Positions 1-8,209 of a stretch of DNA of 64,000 nucleotides are shown here, one piece after another; positions within the stretch are counted from its first letter, which is position 1; every line of letters starts with the position of its first letter. The stretch covers positions 249,529 to 313,528 of the forward strand of contig CANLMI010000002.1 in assembly GCA_947492375.1 (NCBI GenBank), in the 5' to 3' direction. The notes beneath the pieces were generated by a model. That model worked only from the letters and a program-made list of their open reading frames with translations. It was not told where the DNA came from and made no database searches. Made by a program: the position numbers and the translations under genes. This DNA comes from an uncultured Kordiimonas sp. Lineage in GTDB: Bacteria > Pseudomonadota > Alphaproteobacteria > Sphingomonadales > Kordiimonadaceae.

Positions 1-2
1 GC

Positions 3-83
3 AACAAAAACCAATACAGCTAACACCAAGAGCCCACTGTGGCTTTTGCTTAACCAAGACGACTTGTTATTAAGTGCCATCAT
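3..83 (-). CDS. Start of a membrane protein (partial, runs off the left edge)
   Basis: On the minus strand an ATG-ATG pair at 83-78 opens a frame that stays open to the window edge. The visible 27 residues begin MMALNNKSSWLSKSHSG and continue with a hydrophobic stretch rich in Leu and Val, so this is the N-terminus of a membrane or exported protein. It lies just downstream of, and in the same direction as, the VOC gene ending at 161. Nothing more can be said about function because the rest is outside the window. Confidence 0.45.
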   Translation of the reverse strand, partial: MMALNNKSSWLSKSHSGLLVLAVLVFV

Positions 84-160
84 TTATTCCCTTTAAAATC
101 TCAGCTTTGATGTTGTCAGTAGAATACTTTTTCATATTTTACTATCAAGAATACCGTTGG

Positions 161-574
161 TTATTTAGCAAAAATCTGCGAAAAGTCCTTGAAAGACTTC
201 ATTTCGAGCGCATTTCCAGCAGGATCACGGAAAAACATTGTTGCCTGCTCGCCAACTTCTCCCTCAAATCTAATGCATGGTTCAATGATAAATTCAATAT
301 CCGCTTTCGCAAGCTTTGCTGCCAAATCATGCCAGGCGTCCCACTCCAGGATCACACCATAATGGAAACTCGGAACAGCATCACCGTCAACGCCGTTATA
401 GTCAGGGTCTGCTATTGGCGTTCCCTTATGAACGACAAATTGATGACCAAAAAAATTAAAATCGATCCATTTATCGCTGGAACGCCCTTCAGAGCACCCC
501 ATAACAGCACCATAAAATTCGCGTGCAGCATCCAAATCATCGACAGGTACAGCAAGGTGAAAAGGCGTTACCAT
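161..574 (-). CDS. VOC family (glyoxalase/dioxygenase-like) protein
   Basis: A 137-aa cytosolic protein opening with [19 protein letters not shown], the typical first beta-alpha unit of a vicinal-oxygen-chelate module, with a candidate metal-ligand His. A second module follows ([19 protein letters not shown]), ending in [15 protein letters not shown], the usual VOC C-terminal motif with a Glu ligand. The length fits a single-chain two-module VOC protein. A ribosome-binding site AAAGGAAA precedes the ATG. It starts 12 nt after the M20 amidohydrolase stop, so the two are probably co-transcribed. The family covers glyoxalases, isomerases and ring-cleavage dioxygenases; the substrate cannot be read from the sequence. 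Confidence 0.85.
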   Translation of the reverse strand: MVTPFHLAVPVDDLDAAREFYGAVMGCSEGRSSDKWIDFNFFGHQFVVHKGTPIADPDYNGVDGDAVPSFHYGVILEWDAWHDLAAKLAKADIEFIIEPCIRFEGEVGEQATMFFRDPAGNALEMKSFKDFSQIFAK

Positions 575-586
575 AATTGTTTCCTT

Positions 587-1912
587 TTATTTCTTCAAAA
601 GATCAAGAACAGCAACAGTCATTGCCTTAACACCGGCTTTAATTGATGGCTCAGGGGCAATTTTGAAAAGCGGGGAATGATGCCCTGCAACCACTGGCCC
701 ACCATTTTTTTCAGCATCAATATCTGCTTGAGGAGTTCCACCAACAGCAAAATAAAAACCCGGCACTGGTGGTTCTACATTAGTGAAATATGGAAAATCC
801 TCTGCCCCCATTGATTTTTGCTCATACTGCTGAATATTTTCTTCACCAATTTCTCGGCGTAAAGCCTTATCAAGTCTGGTAGTTAAATCAGGATCGTTTG
901 AAGTAGTCGGCGTTGCCTCAACAGACAAATCGACTTTGGGCAACATATCTTCAGGAAGTCCGGCAACACGCCCCATATTCTCAGCAATACGTTTAATACC
1001 AGCCAGTAATTTTGCCCGCACAGCTTCACTGTTAGAGCGAACAGTTAATTGAAGATCTGCATACTCTGAAATAATATTATGCTTGGTTCCTGCGTGAAAC
1101 GAACCAACAGTTACAACACCAGCCTGCAAAGGTGAAATTTCCCGCGCAACAAGCGTCTGAAGGGCCGTAACAATTTGAGAAGCTAACACAATCGGGTCTT
1201 TTCCCGTATGCGGTGCCGCCCCGTGGGCACCAATACCAAAAACACGAATATTCACACTATCTGAACTTGAATAGGTTAAACCCGATTTATAAATAACCTT
1301 ACCCGCTGGTTGGCGCGCAGCCACATGTAGTGCCAGCGCATAATCCGGCCTCCCAAAACGCTCATAGAGGCCATCCTCAATCATCGCCTTCGCGCCGCCA
1401 ATGCGTTCCTCAGCAGGTTGACCGATAAGCATCAAGGTGCCTTGCCACTTATCTCGCATCGCAACAAGGCGGCGGGCCGTTCCTATCAAGGAGGTAACAT
1501 GCATGTCATGGCCACACGTATGCATAACGGGCACCTCATCCCCGTATGTATTCACCTGCTTTACTTTTGATGCATATGCAAGGCCCGTGCGTTCCTCAAC
1601 TGGCAAACCATCCATATCTGCGCGAACAAGAACGGTTGGCCCGTCACCATTTTTCATCATCGCCACAACACCTGTGCCACCAACACCAAGCGTTACATCA
1701 AAACCTATTGCCTCAAGCTCAGTGCCCAAGCGCTTGGCTGTATTATTCTCAAGATAAGATAATTCGGGGTTTTGATGAAAATGCGTAAAAAGATCAGATA
1801 AATAGCTATAATCAGCAGCAATCTCATTTTGTAAATCATCGGCTGCAACATTGTTCGCAAAACCGACAACCCCCATAATAGCAGCGATTGCCAACATACT
1901 TGATGTTTTCAT
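587..1912 (-). CDS. Secreted M20 family amidohydrolase (hippurate hydrolase/IAA-amino acid hydrolase type)
   Basis: A 441-aa metallopeptidase-fold hydrolase that would cleave amide bonds of N-acyl amino acids. The metal-binding motifs are visible: MHTCGHDMHV, GQPAEER, and HHSPLFKI near the C-terminus. I start it at MKTSSMLAIAAIMG (1912) because this gives a classical signal peptide ending near NNVAA. The in-frame ATG ten codons upstream would place charged and aromatic residues before the hydrophobic core. It is therefore periplasmic, unlike many cytosolic homologues. The VOC gene follows within 12 nt. The exact substrate is not determinable; peptide or N-acyl amino acid scavenging is the family expectation. 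Confidence 0.88.
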   Translation of the reverse strand: MKTSSMLAIAAIMGVVGFANNVAADDLQNEIAADYSYLSDLFTHFHQNPELSYLENNTAKRLGTELEAIGFDVTLGVGGTGVVAMMKNGDGPTVLVRADMDGLPVEERTGLAYASKVKQVNTYGDEVPVMHTCGHDMHVTSLIGTARRLVAMRDKWQGTLMLIGQPAEERIGGAKAMIEDGLYERFGRPDYALALHVAARQPAGKVIYKSGLTYSSSDSVNIRVFGIGAHGAAPHTGKDPIVLASQIVTALQTLVAREISPLQAGVVTVGSFHAGTKHNIISEYADLQLTVRSNSEAVRAKLLAGIKRIAENMGRVAGLPEDMLPKVDLSVEATPTTSNDPDLTTRLDKALRREIGEENIQQYEQKSMGAEDFPYFTNVEPPVPGFYFAVGGTPQADIDAEKNGGPVVAGHHSPLFKIAPEPSIKAGVKAMTVAVLDLLKK

Positions 1913-2024
1913 GACCTGTATTCCCCTATAGTAATAACCCATTAAACGTCATACACCTTATATCATCCGCGAGTGAAGATCATCAAAACTCTTCGCCAAT
2001 CTTTCCCACATTGAATTCAGGCAA

Positions 2025-2276
2025 TCATACCATCCCGCCAACGAAGTGATGATGCGGTTTTTCAAGGATAACTGTAATATCGATATGATGCTGCCTGCAA
2101 CGGACACATGGTACAGAGGCATGTAATTCTGCAAGGTCCATATTGCGATGAATGTGCGGGTAGCGCAGTAAATCTTCCGGTTTTTCTACCCATTGGTGAT
2201 TGCAGTATTTTGTTTTGCATTTGAAACGCAAGATATGGCCATCATAATAATCGTGTAATCGTAAGTCACTATTCAC
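2025..2276 (-). CDS. Small zinc-ribbon-like hypothetical protein, SOS operon partner of the Y-family polymerase
   Basis: An 83-aa protein with two cysteine pairs (FKCKTKYCNHQW and PCVRCRQHHID) and many histidines, suggesting a structural zinc site. It starts with GTG inside the stop codon of the upstream polymerase gene (GTGA overlap), so translation is almost certainly coupled and it shares the LexA-box promoter at 3565-3579. No enzymatic motif is visible. A small zinc protein coupled to a lesion-bypass polymerase could be an accessory DNA-damage factor, but that is inference from position only. Confidence 0.65.
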   Translation of the reverse strand: MNSDLRLHDYYDGHILRFKCKTKYCNHQWVEKPEDLLRYPHIHRNMDLAELHASVPCVRCRQHHIDITVILEKPHHHFVGGMV

Positions 2277-3523
2277 CAGAAATCCTCCATATCAGGAACG
2301 CGGCTAAAGGCAATTTTTCCTCCTGCATACCCACCAGGTGGCGGCGTTAACGGCCCCATACTAACAATTGTTTTCGAATATCGCCGATTGAGATCATCAA
2401 GAGCTGCACAGGCAGCGCCCCAGCGTTCACGGCGTTCAGCGTCTGGTGCAAACATCGCCAGTTGATCATCATCAGAAACCGCTACAAGCGATGAAAAAGC
2501 AATATGAAGGTGCTTGATTTCTGAATTTGATGGCAGTTCCTGTCGTGCTTTAAACCATAGCGCTTGCAAGGCAACAATAGCCGCCTGATTATCACTGACA
2601 GCTTCCAATGGATATTCACCAGCCCACCGCCCATCAACCAGTCTCAGCCAAAGATTATAGCGCTTTGCAACAAACCCTGCGCGCCTTAGGCGCCACGCTG
2701 CCTTGGTCGTTAAAAAACGCGCGCACTCAAACCCATGGGCGAAGTCTCGCCACTCAGGAGGAAGAACCCGCCCATGGCCAAACATGGAACGCTTGGTAGA
2801 CTGTGATTGAACTTCATATCCGTGCAGAGCATACCAAAAACGCTCGCCGTTTACATTGCCCCATATTTTTCTGAGTTGTTTAGGCTGTGTTTTCCACAAA
2901 TCTTCAACCGAACCAATACCTGCAAGGTTTAAACGCGTACGCATACCGCGCCCCACTCCCGGTATATCATCAAGCGTTAAATCCAAAAGCCGCCCCGGTA
3001 ACTTGCCAGGGTGCAGTAACGTTACCCCATTCGGCTTATCCATTTCGCTCGCAATCTTGGCAAGTTGATGATTTGGCGCAAACCCAATAGAGCAAGTGAC
3101 ATAGGGACCAATAACGCCGCGGATACGTTTTTGAATACGTGCCGCAAGCTTTTCAGGTGCTTTTTGGTCTACTACATCAAGCCGACATGCAACTTCATCA
3201 ATCGAACAAACCGTTTCAATCGGGGCCTCCTGCTCGATCAACATTAACAGTTTCTGGTGATAGCGCTCATATGTTTCAGGGTTTTGCGGTACTAAAATCA
3301 GATTTGGGCAGCGTTTTTTCGCCTCCCGCACACTCATAAGCCCCTTGATTCCCAATCGCTTCGCCACCTTGTTAACAGCAATCAAACTGGTGGGTTTATC
3401 ATATTCAATCGGTACAACCCCCAAGGGTTTGCCGTGTTTTTTTGGATCTTCCTGCTCCTCTACAGAAGCAAAAAAACTATCAAAGTCGATATACGCAACT
3501 TTATATGTGTCAGGTAAATGCAT
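2273..3523 (-). CDS. Y-family DNA polymerase (DinB/Pol IV-like)
   Basis: A 416-aa translesion polymerase. The N-terminal palm motif YIDFDSFFASVEEQ carries the first catalytic aspartate and the steric residues of the family. CSIDEVACRLD corresponds to the SIDE catalytic motif. A helix-hairpin-helix stretch (DDIPGVGRGMRTRLNLAGI) and a C-terminal little-finger region follow. I start at MHLPDTYKVAYIDFDSFF (3523), because the extension up to 3562 is not family-like and would run close to the LexA box. The sequence departs from typical DinB in the finger region and could be a separate Y-family clade. It is coupled to the zinc-ribbon gene at 2025-2276 and is probably SOS-induced. Confidence 0.88.
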   Translation of the reverse strand: MHLPDTYKVAYIDFDSFFASVEEQEDPKKHGKPLGVVPIEYDKPTSLIAVNKVAKRLGIKGLMSVREAKKRCPNLILVPQNPETYERYHQKLLMLIEQEAPIETVCSIDEVACRLDVVDQKAPEKLAARIQKRIRGVIGPYVTCSIGFAPNHQLAKIASEMDKPNGVTLLHPGKLPGRLLDLTLDDIPGVGRGMRTRLNLAGIGSVEDLWKTQPKQLRKIWGNVNGERFWYALHGYEVQSQSTKRSMFGHGRVLPPEWRDFAHGFECARFLTTKAAWRLRRAGFVAKRYNLWLRLVDGRWAGEYPLEAVSDNQAAIVALQALWFKARQELPSNSEIKHLHIAFSSLVAVSDDDQLAMFAPDAERRERWGAACAALDDLNRRYSKTIVSMGPLTPPPGGYAGGKIAFSRVPDMEDFW

Positions 3524-3564
3524 TGAATGGCACCAAGAATTATTGAAACACATCCCTAGCACAA

Positions 3565-3579
3565 GAACAAAAAGAGAAC
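3565..3579 (-). promoter_or_regulatory. LexA (SOS) box upstream of the Y-family polymerase
   Basis: The plus strand reads GAACAAAAAGAGAAC, i.e. GAAC-N7-GAAC (GTTC-N7-GTTC on the coding strand). This is the direct-repeat LexA operator known from Alphaproteobacteria. It lies about 40 nt upstream of the polymerase start codon, where a promoter would be. The perfect match and the lesion-bypass function of the gene support each other. Confidence 0.8.
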
Positions 3580-3680
3580 AAATATTTTTACCGCGCGATC
3601 CAAATAGAGAAAGTCACTTAATTGCATTTTTTTTGAAAACAAGATTGACACAAAGAGGCCCCTCGCATAAACACGGCGAC

Positions 3681-3770
3681 GGAGACGTGGCTGAGTGGTC
3701 GAAAGCGCTCCCCTGCTAAGGGAGTATACTGGCAACGGTATCGAGGGTTCGAATCCCTTCGTCTCCGCCA
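3681..3770 (+). tRNA. tRNA-Ser(GCU)
   Basis: A 90-nt tRNA with acceptor stem GGAGACG pairing with CGTCTCC, an encoded CCA at 3768-3770, and a T-arm containing GGTTCGAATCC. The anticodon stem CTCCC/GGGAG encloses loop CTGCTAA, giving anticodon GCT at 3715-3717. The long variable arm is typical of class II tRNA-Ser. Mobile elements commonly integrate at the 3' end of tRNA-Ser genes, and the next genes to the right look like an integrated-element remnant. No second copy of the tRNA 3' end was noticed in this window. Confidence 0.97.
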
Positions 3771-3813
3771 CTAGACCAATAAAATCAACAACTTATAAGC
3801 AATCATAAAATCC

Positions 3814-3834
3814 AGTATACACCTGAGTATACAC
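3814..3834. repeat. Tandem direct repeat AGTATACAC x2 between the tRNA and alpA
   Basis: AGTATACAC occurs at 3814-3822 and again at 3826-3834, separated by CTG, giving a 12-bp period. The repeat sits between the tRNA-Ser 3' end and the end of the AlpA-like gene, where the attachment-site arm or excisionase binding sites of an integrated element would lie. Function is inferred from position only. Confidence 0.4.
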
Positions 3835-3858
3835 TTTGCATTTTATTGAATCACTTTC

Positions 3859-4041
3859 TCACTCAATACCCTCGGTTAAAACACGGTCCATTTCATCGGA
3901 ATGTAAGCCCGTCTTGTTGCCAATCTTTAATGGCTTAAGCTTGCCATCATTTATCCATCGGTGAAACGTTGCACGACTAATACAGAGTGTCTCCATAACT
4001 TCTTGAACAGGGATAAAGCGTGGAGCGTTAATATCCATCAT
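3859..4041 (-). CDS. AlpA-like DNA-binding protein (excisionase/regulator type)
   Basis: A 60-aa protein with one winged helix-turn-helix of the AlpA/MerR-like class: FIPVQEVMETLCISRATFHRW followed by INDGKLKPLKIGNKTGLHSDEMDRVL. Such proteins control excision or integrase expression of prophages and genomic islands. Its start codon overlaps the stop of the upstream 41-aa gene (ATGA), so it belongs to a three-gene operon. No integrase is present between it and the tRNA, so the element is incomplete. Confidence 0.85.
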   Translation of the reverse strand: MMDINAPRFIPVQEVMETLCISRATFHRWINDGKLKPLKIGNKTGLHSDEMDRVLTEGIE

Positions 4042-4163
4042 CCACTCTCCCCATTAAACCGATATTCGAAATCGTTAGGATCACTTAAGATCAATCCACC
4101 CAAGATTAAAGCTGCCCATATTGCGAATATTGTGAGAAGGATTATGCGTGTTCTTTTACTCAT
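4038..4163 (-). CDS. 41-aa single-pass membrane protein in the island operon
   Basis: A short frame beginning MSKRTRIILLTIFAIWAALI, with one transmembrane helix (about residues 7-26) and a short acidic tail ending in NGESG. It overlaps its upstream neighbour (J-domain fragment) and its downstream neighbour (AlpA) by ATGA junctions, which strongly supports it being a real translated gene although very small. The positive N-terminus suggests an N-in topology. I do not recognise the family. Confidence 0.6.
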   Translation of the reverse strand: MSKRTRIILLTIFAIWAALILGGLILSDPNDFEYRFNGESG

Positions 4164-4308
4164 TTCTTTAGCCCCTCATCTCTTGCAATGTTTAGAGCCA
4201 CCATATCCTCATGACAGCCGCCGCTATCAGGGTGAGTACCGCTCGCTAGCCTCATGTATGCTGCATTGATTTCTGCCCTTGAGGCAGTTTTAGGCACACC
4301 AAGAATCT
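4160..4308 (-). pseudogene. J-domain (DnaJ-like) protein, 5' part removed by the IS6 element
   Basis: Forty-eight codons remain. They begin ILGVPKTASRAEINAAYMRL, contain THPDSGG (the HPD motif essential for Hsp70 stimulation) and end ARDEGLKK before TGA. The frame is cut exactly where the left inverted repeat of the IS starts (4309), so only the second half of a J-domain survives. The stop overlaps the start of the 41-aa gene. No start codon or promoter is left on the operon unless the IS supplies one. J-domain proteins next to AlpA regulators are plausible cargo of an integrated element. Confidence 0.75.
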
Positions 4309-5131
4309 GGTGCTGTCAGTTTAATACTAACCAGTCTCAAATTACACTAAAATCGATGATTTTTATGCAGCTATTTCCACAAGCTGACGCCATTCTGAAA
4401 GTGCTTCAGATCGATATTGTTTGAAAATCTGTCGGTTGTTTATGTGTCGTTCTCCGTTGAAATGATTGTGCAGTGAGGCATGCATTGATGCGAATTTCTG
4501 TAAACTTCGCATTCGTCTGAACCTGAGCATTGCCCGTTCTCGTCGTCGGAAGGGTAAGTGTGAATTTTCGCATCGATTATTGATCCATCTTCCTGCTTCT
4601 TGGCGATGTTTGTTGCCAATATCTTTCATTGCAGCACCGTATGACTTCAGCCTGTCAGTGATGACCGTTTGAGGACTGCCATATCGCTTCATGGTTTTCT
4701 TCAGAAACTTCAAAGCCGCAGTTTTGTTGCGTTTCTTGGTAACATAAGCTTCGAGTACTTCACCTTCATGATCAACCGCTCGCCACATGTAATGGGTTTC
4801 GCCATTGATCTTGACGAACACCTCATCCAAATGCCATTTCCATTGAGTAAGTTGGCGCAGATAGTTTGATCTTTGTCGCCTGATTTTGCCAGCGAACAGC
4901 GTTCCAAAACGATCAACCCAAAGCCTGATACTCTCATGGCAAACATCGACGCCACGCTCATGAAGCAGGTCTTCGACATTGCGCAGCGAAAGTGGGAAAC
5001 GAATATACATCATCACTGCAAGTTGGATAACTTCGCATGATGTCTTAAAATAGCGGAATGGGTTTCTTGTCATCCAGAAAGCCTAAAATGACCACCGTTT
5101 TCAATCAAGTTAAGTTTAAACTGACAATACC
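4309..5131 (-). mobile_element. IS6-family insertion sequence (about 823 bp)
   Basis: The element is bounded by imperfect inverted repeats. The left end reads GGTGCTGTCAGTTTAATA and the right end, on the opposite strand, GGTATTGTCAGTTTAAAC. They enclose a single DDE transposase gene on the minus strand. Length and single-gene organisation fit the IS6 family. The 8 bases outside each end (AAGAATCT left, AATACGTT right) do not match, so there is no target-site duplication. This suggests that a deletion or rearrangement followed insertion, consistent with the cut J-domain gene on the left. Confidence 0.85.
4363..5073 (-). CDS. IS6-family DDE transposase
   Basis: A full-length 236-aa transposase. 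The catalytic triad is readable: WHLDEVFVKINGETHYMWRAVD (first Asp), VITDRLKSYGAA (second Asp) and NNRCENSHLPFRRRERAM (Glu), with the typical IS6-type RRRER tail. An N-terminal helical region (MMYIRFPLSLRNVEDLLHERG) precedes the catalytic core. No frameshift is seen, so the element may be active. It lies 58 nt inside the right inverted repeat, the normal spacing for this family. Confidence 0.93.
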   Translation of the reverse strand: MTRNPFRYFKTSCEVIQLAVMMYIRFPLSLRNVEDLLHERGVDVCHESIRLWVDRFGTLFAGKIRRQRSNYLRQLTQWKWHLDEVFVKINGETHYMWRAVDHEGEVLEAYVTKKRNKTAALKFLKKTMKRYGSPQTVITDRLKSYGAAMKDIGNKHRQEAGRWINNRCENSHLPFRRRERAMLRFRRMRSLQKFASMHASLHNHFNGERHINNRQIFKQYRSEALSEWRQLVEIAA

Positions 5132-5391
5132 AATACGTTGGTTGATGGATGAACGATCGAACTGAGAATTCTCACCTTGTGTTTCGGCGAAGGGTGCTAA
5201 CAATGAACAAATTCAGAAGCGATAAGACCTTGTAGGAACGCACCACAATCCAGCCTAAAATTCAAAATCATTTTAACGGAAAATGACACCCAATCAAACG
5301 ACATGGCTATCTCGACTTTCACATTCGGGCCTTACTTAAGCAGAAAGCTGTTATCGCCTGAGCTATCGCGCTATGAATGTGATTTCAAGCG

Positions 5392-5415
5392 AGTTAGCAT
5401 TAAACTGACAGCACT
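5392..5415. repeat. Solitary IS6-type terminal repeat (remnant of a second copy)
   Basis: The 24 bases here match the reverse complement of the left inverted repeat of the intact IS (4309-4332) at 21 positions. This is a better match than the intact element's own right end. It is oriented as an outward-facing end, as if an inverted relative once ended here. No transposase sequence is recognisable between 5132 and 5391, so the interval may be a decayed IS copy. Confidence 0.5.
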
Positions 5416-5427
5416 CAAGATAAGGCA

Positions 5428-5862
5428 TTATTCGTCTTCCATCACGAAGGTTTCAAAAAGAAACCCCGGACTAACGGAACAACTCACCAGCGTCCAGTCA
5501 CCAGCGCTTTTGGCGCGCTGCCATGTATTTTTTGGGGCCAACCTCTGAGGTTCCTCGCCGCGCGTTAAATCAGGGCCGAGGAAAAGCGGCACTACCCCAC
5601 CGTCCTCATCCTTAATTTCAAGCGTTAAGGGCGCGCCCGCGTGCCAGAACCAAAGTTCATCACCGTCTGTTTTGTGCCAGCGGCTAAAGTGTTCGCCTTC
5701 TGACAAATAATAAATCGCCGTAGCATAGCCGCGCGGTTCACCATTTGGCCCCTTTGGGCCTTCAGCACCTGCAACACTTTCAGCCTTGAACGTACGGCGG
5801 TAATAACCGCCCTCAGGATGTGGTGTGAGCATCAAGGATTTGATAATTTCTTCTTTTTCCAT
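5428..5862 (-). CDS. DUF985 cupin-fold protein
   Basis: A 144-aa cupin. It starts MEKEEIIKSLMLTPHPEGGYY, where the HPEGGYY motif marks the DUF985 family. A cupin core follows (YLSEGEHFSRWHKTDGDELWF, with His residues of a possible metal site) and the end reads SCSVSPGFLFETFVM. Start 5862 is chosen because homologues begin just before the HPEGGYY segment; the longer frame to 6000 adds an unrelated hydrophobic stretch. It lies 172 nt downstream of the peptide exporter gene in the same direction. The biochemical role of the family is not established. Confidence 0.82.
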   Translation of the reverse strand: MEKEEIIKSLMLTPHPEGGYYRRTFKAESVAGAEGPKGPNGEPRGYATAIYYLSEGEHFSRWHKTDGDELWFWHAGAPLTLEIKDEDGGVVPLFLGPDLTRGEEPQRLAPKNTWQRAKSAGDWTLVSCSVSPGFLFETFVMEDE

Positions 5863-6034
5863 AGACCAGATAGTAGTGGGGGCGACAAGAAATGCAATGG
5901 GCATTATCAAGGGAACCAGCTCTTGACCGGAAGAAAATATCGCCCTTCTTATATTAGAAAGATAAAAATCTAGTGTACAAACACACCCAAGCTGTATCAA
6001 ATTGAAGGCTAACTATCGCTACTAATATATTTGT

Positions 6035-8200
6035 TTATGCTGACTGATCTCTTACGCTAGGCAATTTGGCAACACCCTGTCGGGTACACTCATCGAGTGG
6101 CATCACTGAACCTTCTGTTATTTCTATCGCCCTGTCCGCTGAAAGTATAGTTTCAGGCCTGTGGGCAATGATAATGCGAGTAATACCAAGGTTTGCGATA
6201 GAGGTATTGACCATACGCTCGGTTTCGACGTCAAGATGAGCCGTCCCCTCATCCATAAAGAGGATTTTCGGGTTACGATATAGAGCACGTGCCAGCATCA
6301 AACGTTGTTTCTGACCACCCGAGAGGGTAGACCCCATATCACCAACAAGGCTTTCATAGTTCATTGGCATTTTCATAATATCCTCATGAACCATAGCAAG
6401 CTGTGCTGCGTTTATAATAGATTGCATATCAGCACTATCATCAAAGAAAGAGATATTTTCGGCGATAGAGCCTGCAAACAGATCATCATCCTGCATAACA
6501 ACACCAATCTGTTTTCTAAAAGCGGTCAATCCATATTCATAGATAGATCTACCATCAATAAATACTTTGCCTTCTGTTGGCTTGAAGAGGCCAGTCATAA
6601 CCTTCATCAAAGTAGTCTTACCACAGCCCGACTGCCCAACGATGGCAACACTTTCACCCGCTTTGATCTCCAGATTGATATTTTTCAAAACATCTGCACC
6701 GTCCATAGCATAACGATATTGAATATTATCACAGGATATAGCGCCTGAAATTTGCTGCTGATTGATCGCATTCGCAATCTCGCTCTGCGCCTCTTCTTCC
6801 TCAGCGTGTGCAATATCTGCGATCCGTTCCAAATGCAACCCAAGCATACGAAATTCTATCGCTCGCTCAACCAGCGCTGAGGCTTTCTCAGTAAAATTGC
6901 GCTTATAAGACATAAAAGCAAAAATCATCCCGACTGTAAAACCATCGCCAGCCAGTACGAGATGCACTGCAATATAAACAAGAATAATTATTTCAAGGCC
7001 GAAAATGCCCGCATTCGCACTCTCAAACCAGATGCTGAGCTTCTGGTATCTTGCATTCTGATTGATAGTCTCAGCGTAGCGGCTTTGCCAGAAACGCTGG
7101 CGTTCTTCCTCACCGCCGAAAAGCTTGAGGCTCGTAATACCGCGAACACTTTCCATAAAGGTCGTTTGTTCTTTTGCTTGCGCCACGATCACATCTTCCT
7201 GACGGGCGCGAAAGGGCTTATAGGCAATCATCCGTAAAGCAAAATAAAGCCCCCATGCCACTAGTGCGACTATCGCCAAAGTTGGGCTATATACAAACAT
7301 TAATATCAGGGTTGTAAGTGCCATCAAACCATCAATAATGGTCGCGATCAAACCCTCGGTTAGCATATTCTTGATCGGTGTCATCGACCCAAAGCGTGAG
7401 ACGATATCCCCGATATGACGCTTTTCAAAAAAATCTACGGGCAGCTTTAAAAGATGCCGAAACAGGTTTCCCACCATCTGAAAGGAGAGCATGCTGCCAA
7501 AATACAGAAGCACATACCCCCTTAACGTTTGCGCAAGTATATTAATAAGCGTAAAGCCACCAAACCCAAGCGCTAATACAAGCAGCAAATCAGTATCAAA
7601 GCTTGTCAGTACCTCATCAACTGCTATCTGAAGATAAAAAGGGCTGGCGAGCACAAAAAGCTGTAACACAAACGATAAAATAAGGACTTGAACCAAACTC
7701 CGCTTCAAACCAAACATGCGCCCCCAAAGGTCAGAAAGCTTGAGTGTTGTTTTTTCCTCGCGTTTCTGAAATTTCTCGGTTGGTTTTAATTCAAGGGCAA
7801 CGCCTGTAAAATGTTTGGAAAACTCTTCCGCATCATAAGTGCGCTCGCCTTGCGCTGGATCATGAATACTATATTTATTTCGGGAAACTGATTTGAGGAC
7901 AATAAAATGGTTCATATCCCAGTGAAGGATAGCCGGTAATCTGAGTTGTGAAACTGCCGCCAAGGGCAATTTGACAGGCCGCGTCGTTAAATCCAATTTT
8001 TCCGCAACCTGCATGACAGACTTAAGTGTCATACCTTGCATGGAGGTCGCATATTTTCGGCGAAGGGTGGCAAGATCAGTTTGGTATCCAAAATACCCTG
8101 CCACCATTGCAAGGCTTGCTAGACCACATTCTGCCGCTTCATTCTGGCGAATGATCGGAAGGCGCGATTTGCCCGATAGATTTAGAATATGGCCTTGCAT
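6035..8200 (-). CDS. Peptidase-containing ABC exporter (C39 bacteriocin-processing transporter, CvaB-like)
   Basis: A 721-aa inner-membrane exporter that would cleave a double-glycine leader and export the peptide. Residues 1-140 form a C39 cysteine peptidase with Cys25 (AAECGLASL), His98 (HWDMNHFIVLKSV) and Asp114 (IHDPAQGER), so it looks catalytically competent. A six-helix transmembrane domain occupies about 160-440. The ATPase follows with Walker A GQSGCGKTT, signature LSGGQKQR and Walker B ILFMDEGTAHLD (Gly where Ala is usual). It starts 9 nt after the double-glycine peptide gene, which is therefore its likely substrate. A HlyD-type adaptor lies upstream; a TolC partner is not in the window. 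Confidence 0.95.
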   Translation of the reverse strand: MQGHILNLSGKSRLPIIRQNEAAECGLASLAMVAGYFGYQTDLATLRRKYATSMQGMTLKSVMQVAEKLDLTTRPVKLPLAAVSQLRLPAILHWDMNHFIVLKSVSRNKYSIHDPAQGERTYDAEEFSKHFTGVALELKPTEKFQKREEKTTLKLSDLWGRMFGLKRSLVQVLILSFVLQLFVLASPFYLQIAVDEVLTSFDTDLLLVLALGFGGFTLINILAQTLRGYVLLYFGSMLSFQMVGNLFRHLLKLPVDFFEKRHIGDIVSRFGSMTPIKNMLTEGLIATIIDGLMALTTLILMFVYSPTLAIVALVAWGLYFALRMIAYKPFRARQEDVIVAQAKEQTTFMESVRGITSLKLFGGEEERQRFWQSRYAETINQNARYQKLSIWFESANAGIFGLEIIILVYIAVHLVLAGDGFTVGMIFAFMSYKRNFTEKASALVERAIEFRMLGLHLERIADIAHAEEEEAQSEIANAINQQQISGAISCDNIQYRYAMDGADVLKNINLEIKAGESVAIVGQSGCGKTTLMKVMTGLFKPTEGKVFIDGRSIYEYGLTAFRKQIGVVMQDDDLFAGSIAENISFFDDSADMQSIINAAQLAMVHEDIMKMPMNYESLVGDMGSTLSGGQKQRLMLARALYRNPKILFMDEGTAHLDVETERMVNTSIANLGITRIIIAHRPETILSADRAIEITEGSVMPLDECTRQGVAKLPSVRDQSA

Positions 8201-8209
8201 TTTATTTAA

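Noticed and set aside
74-646. A 190-codon open frame on the plus strand
   Set aside because: It lies opposite the VOC gene, has no family motif or ribosome-binding site, and is a codon-usage shadow. Many other long antisense frames in the window were dismissed for the same reason.
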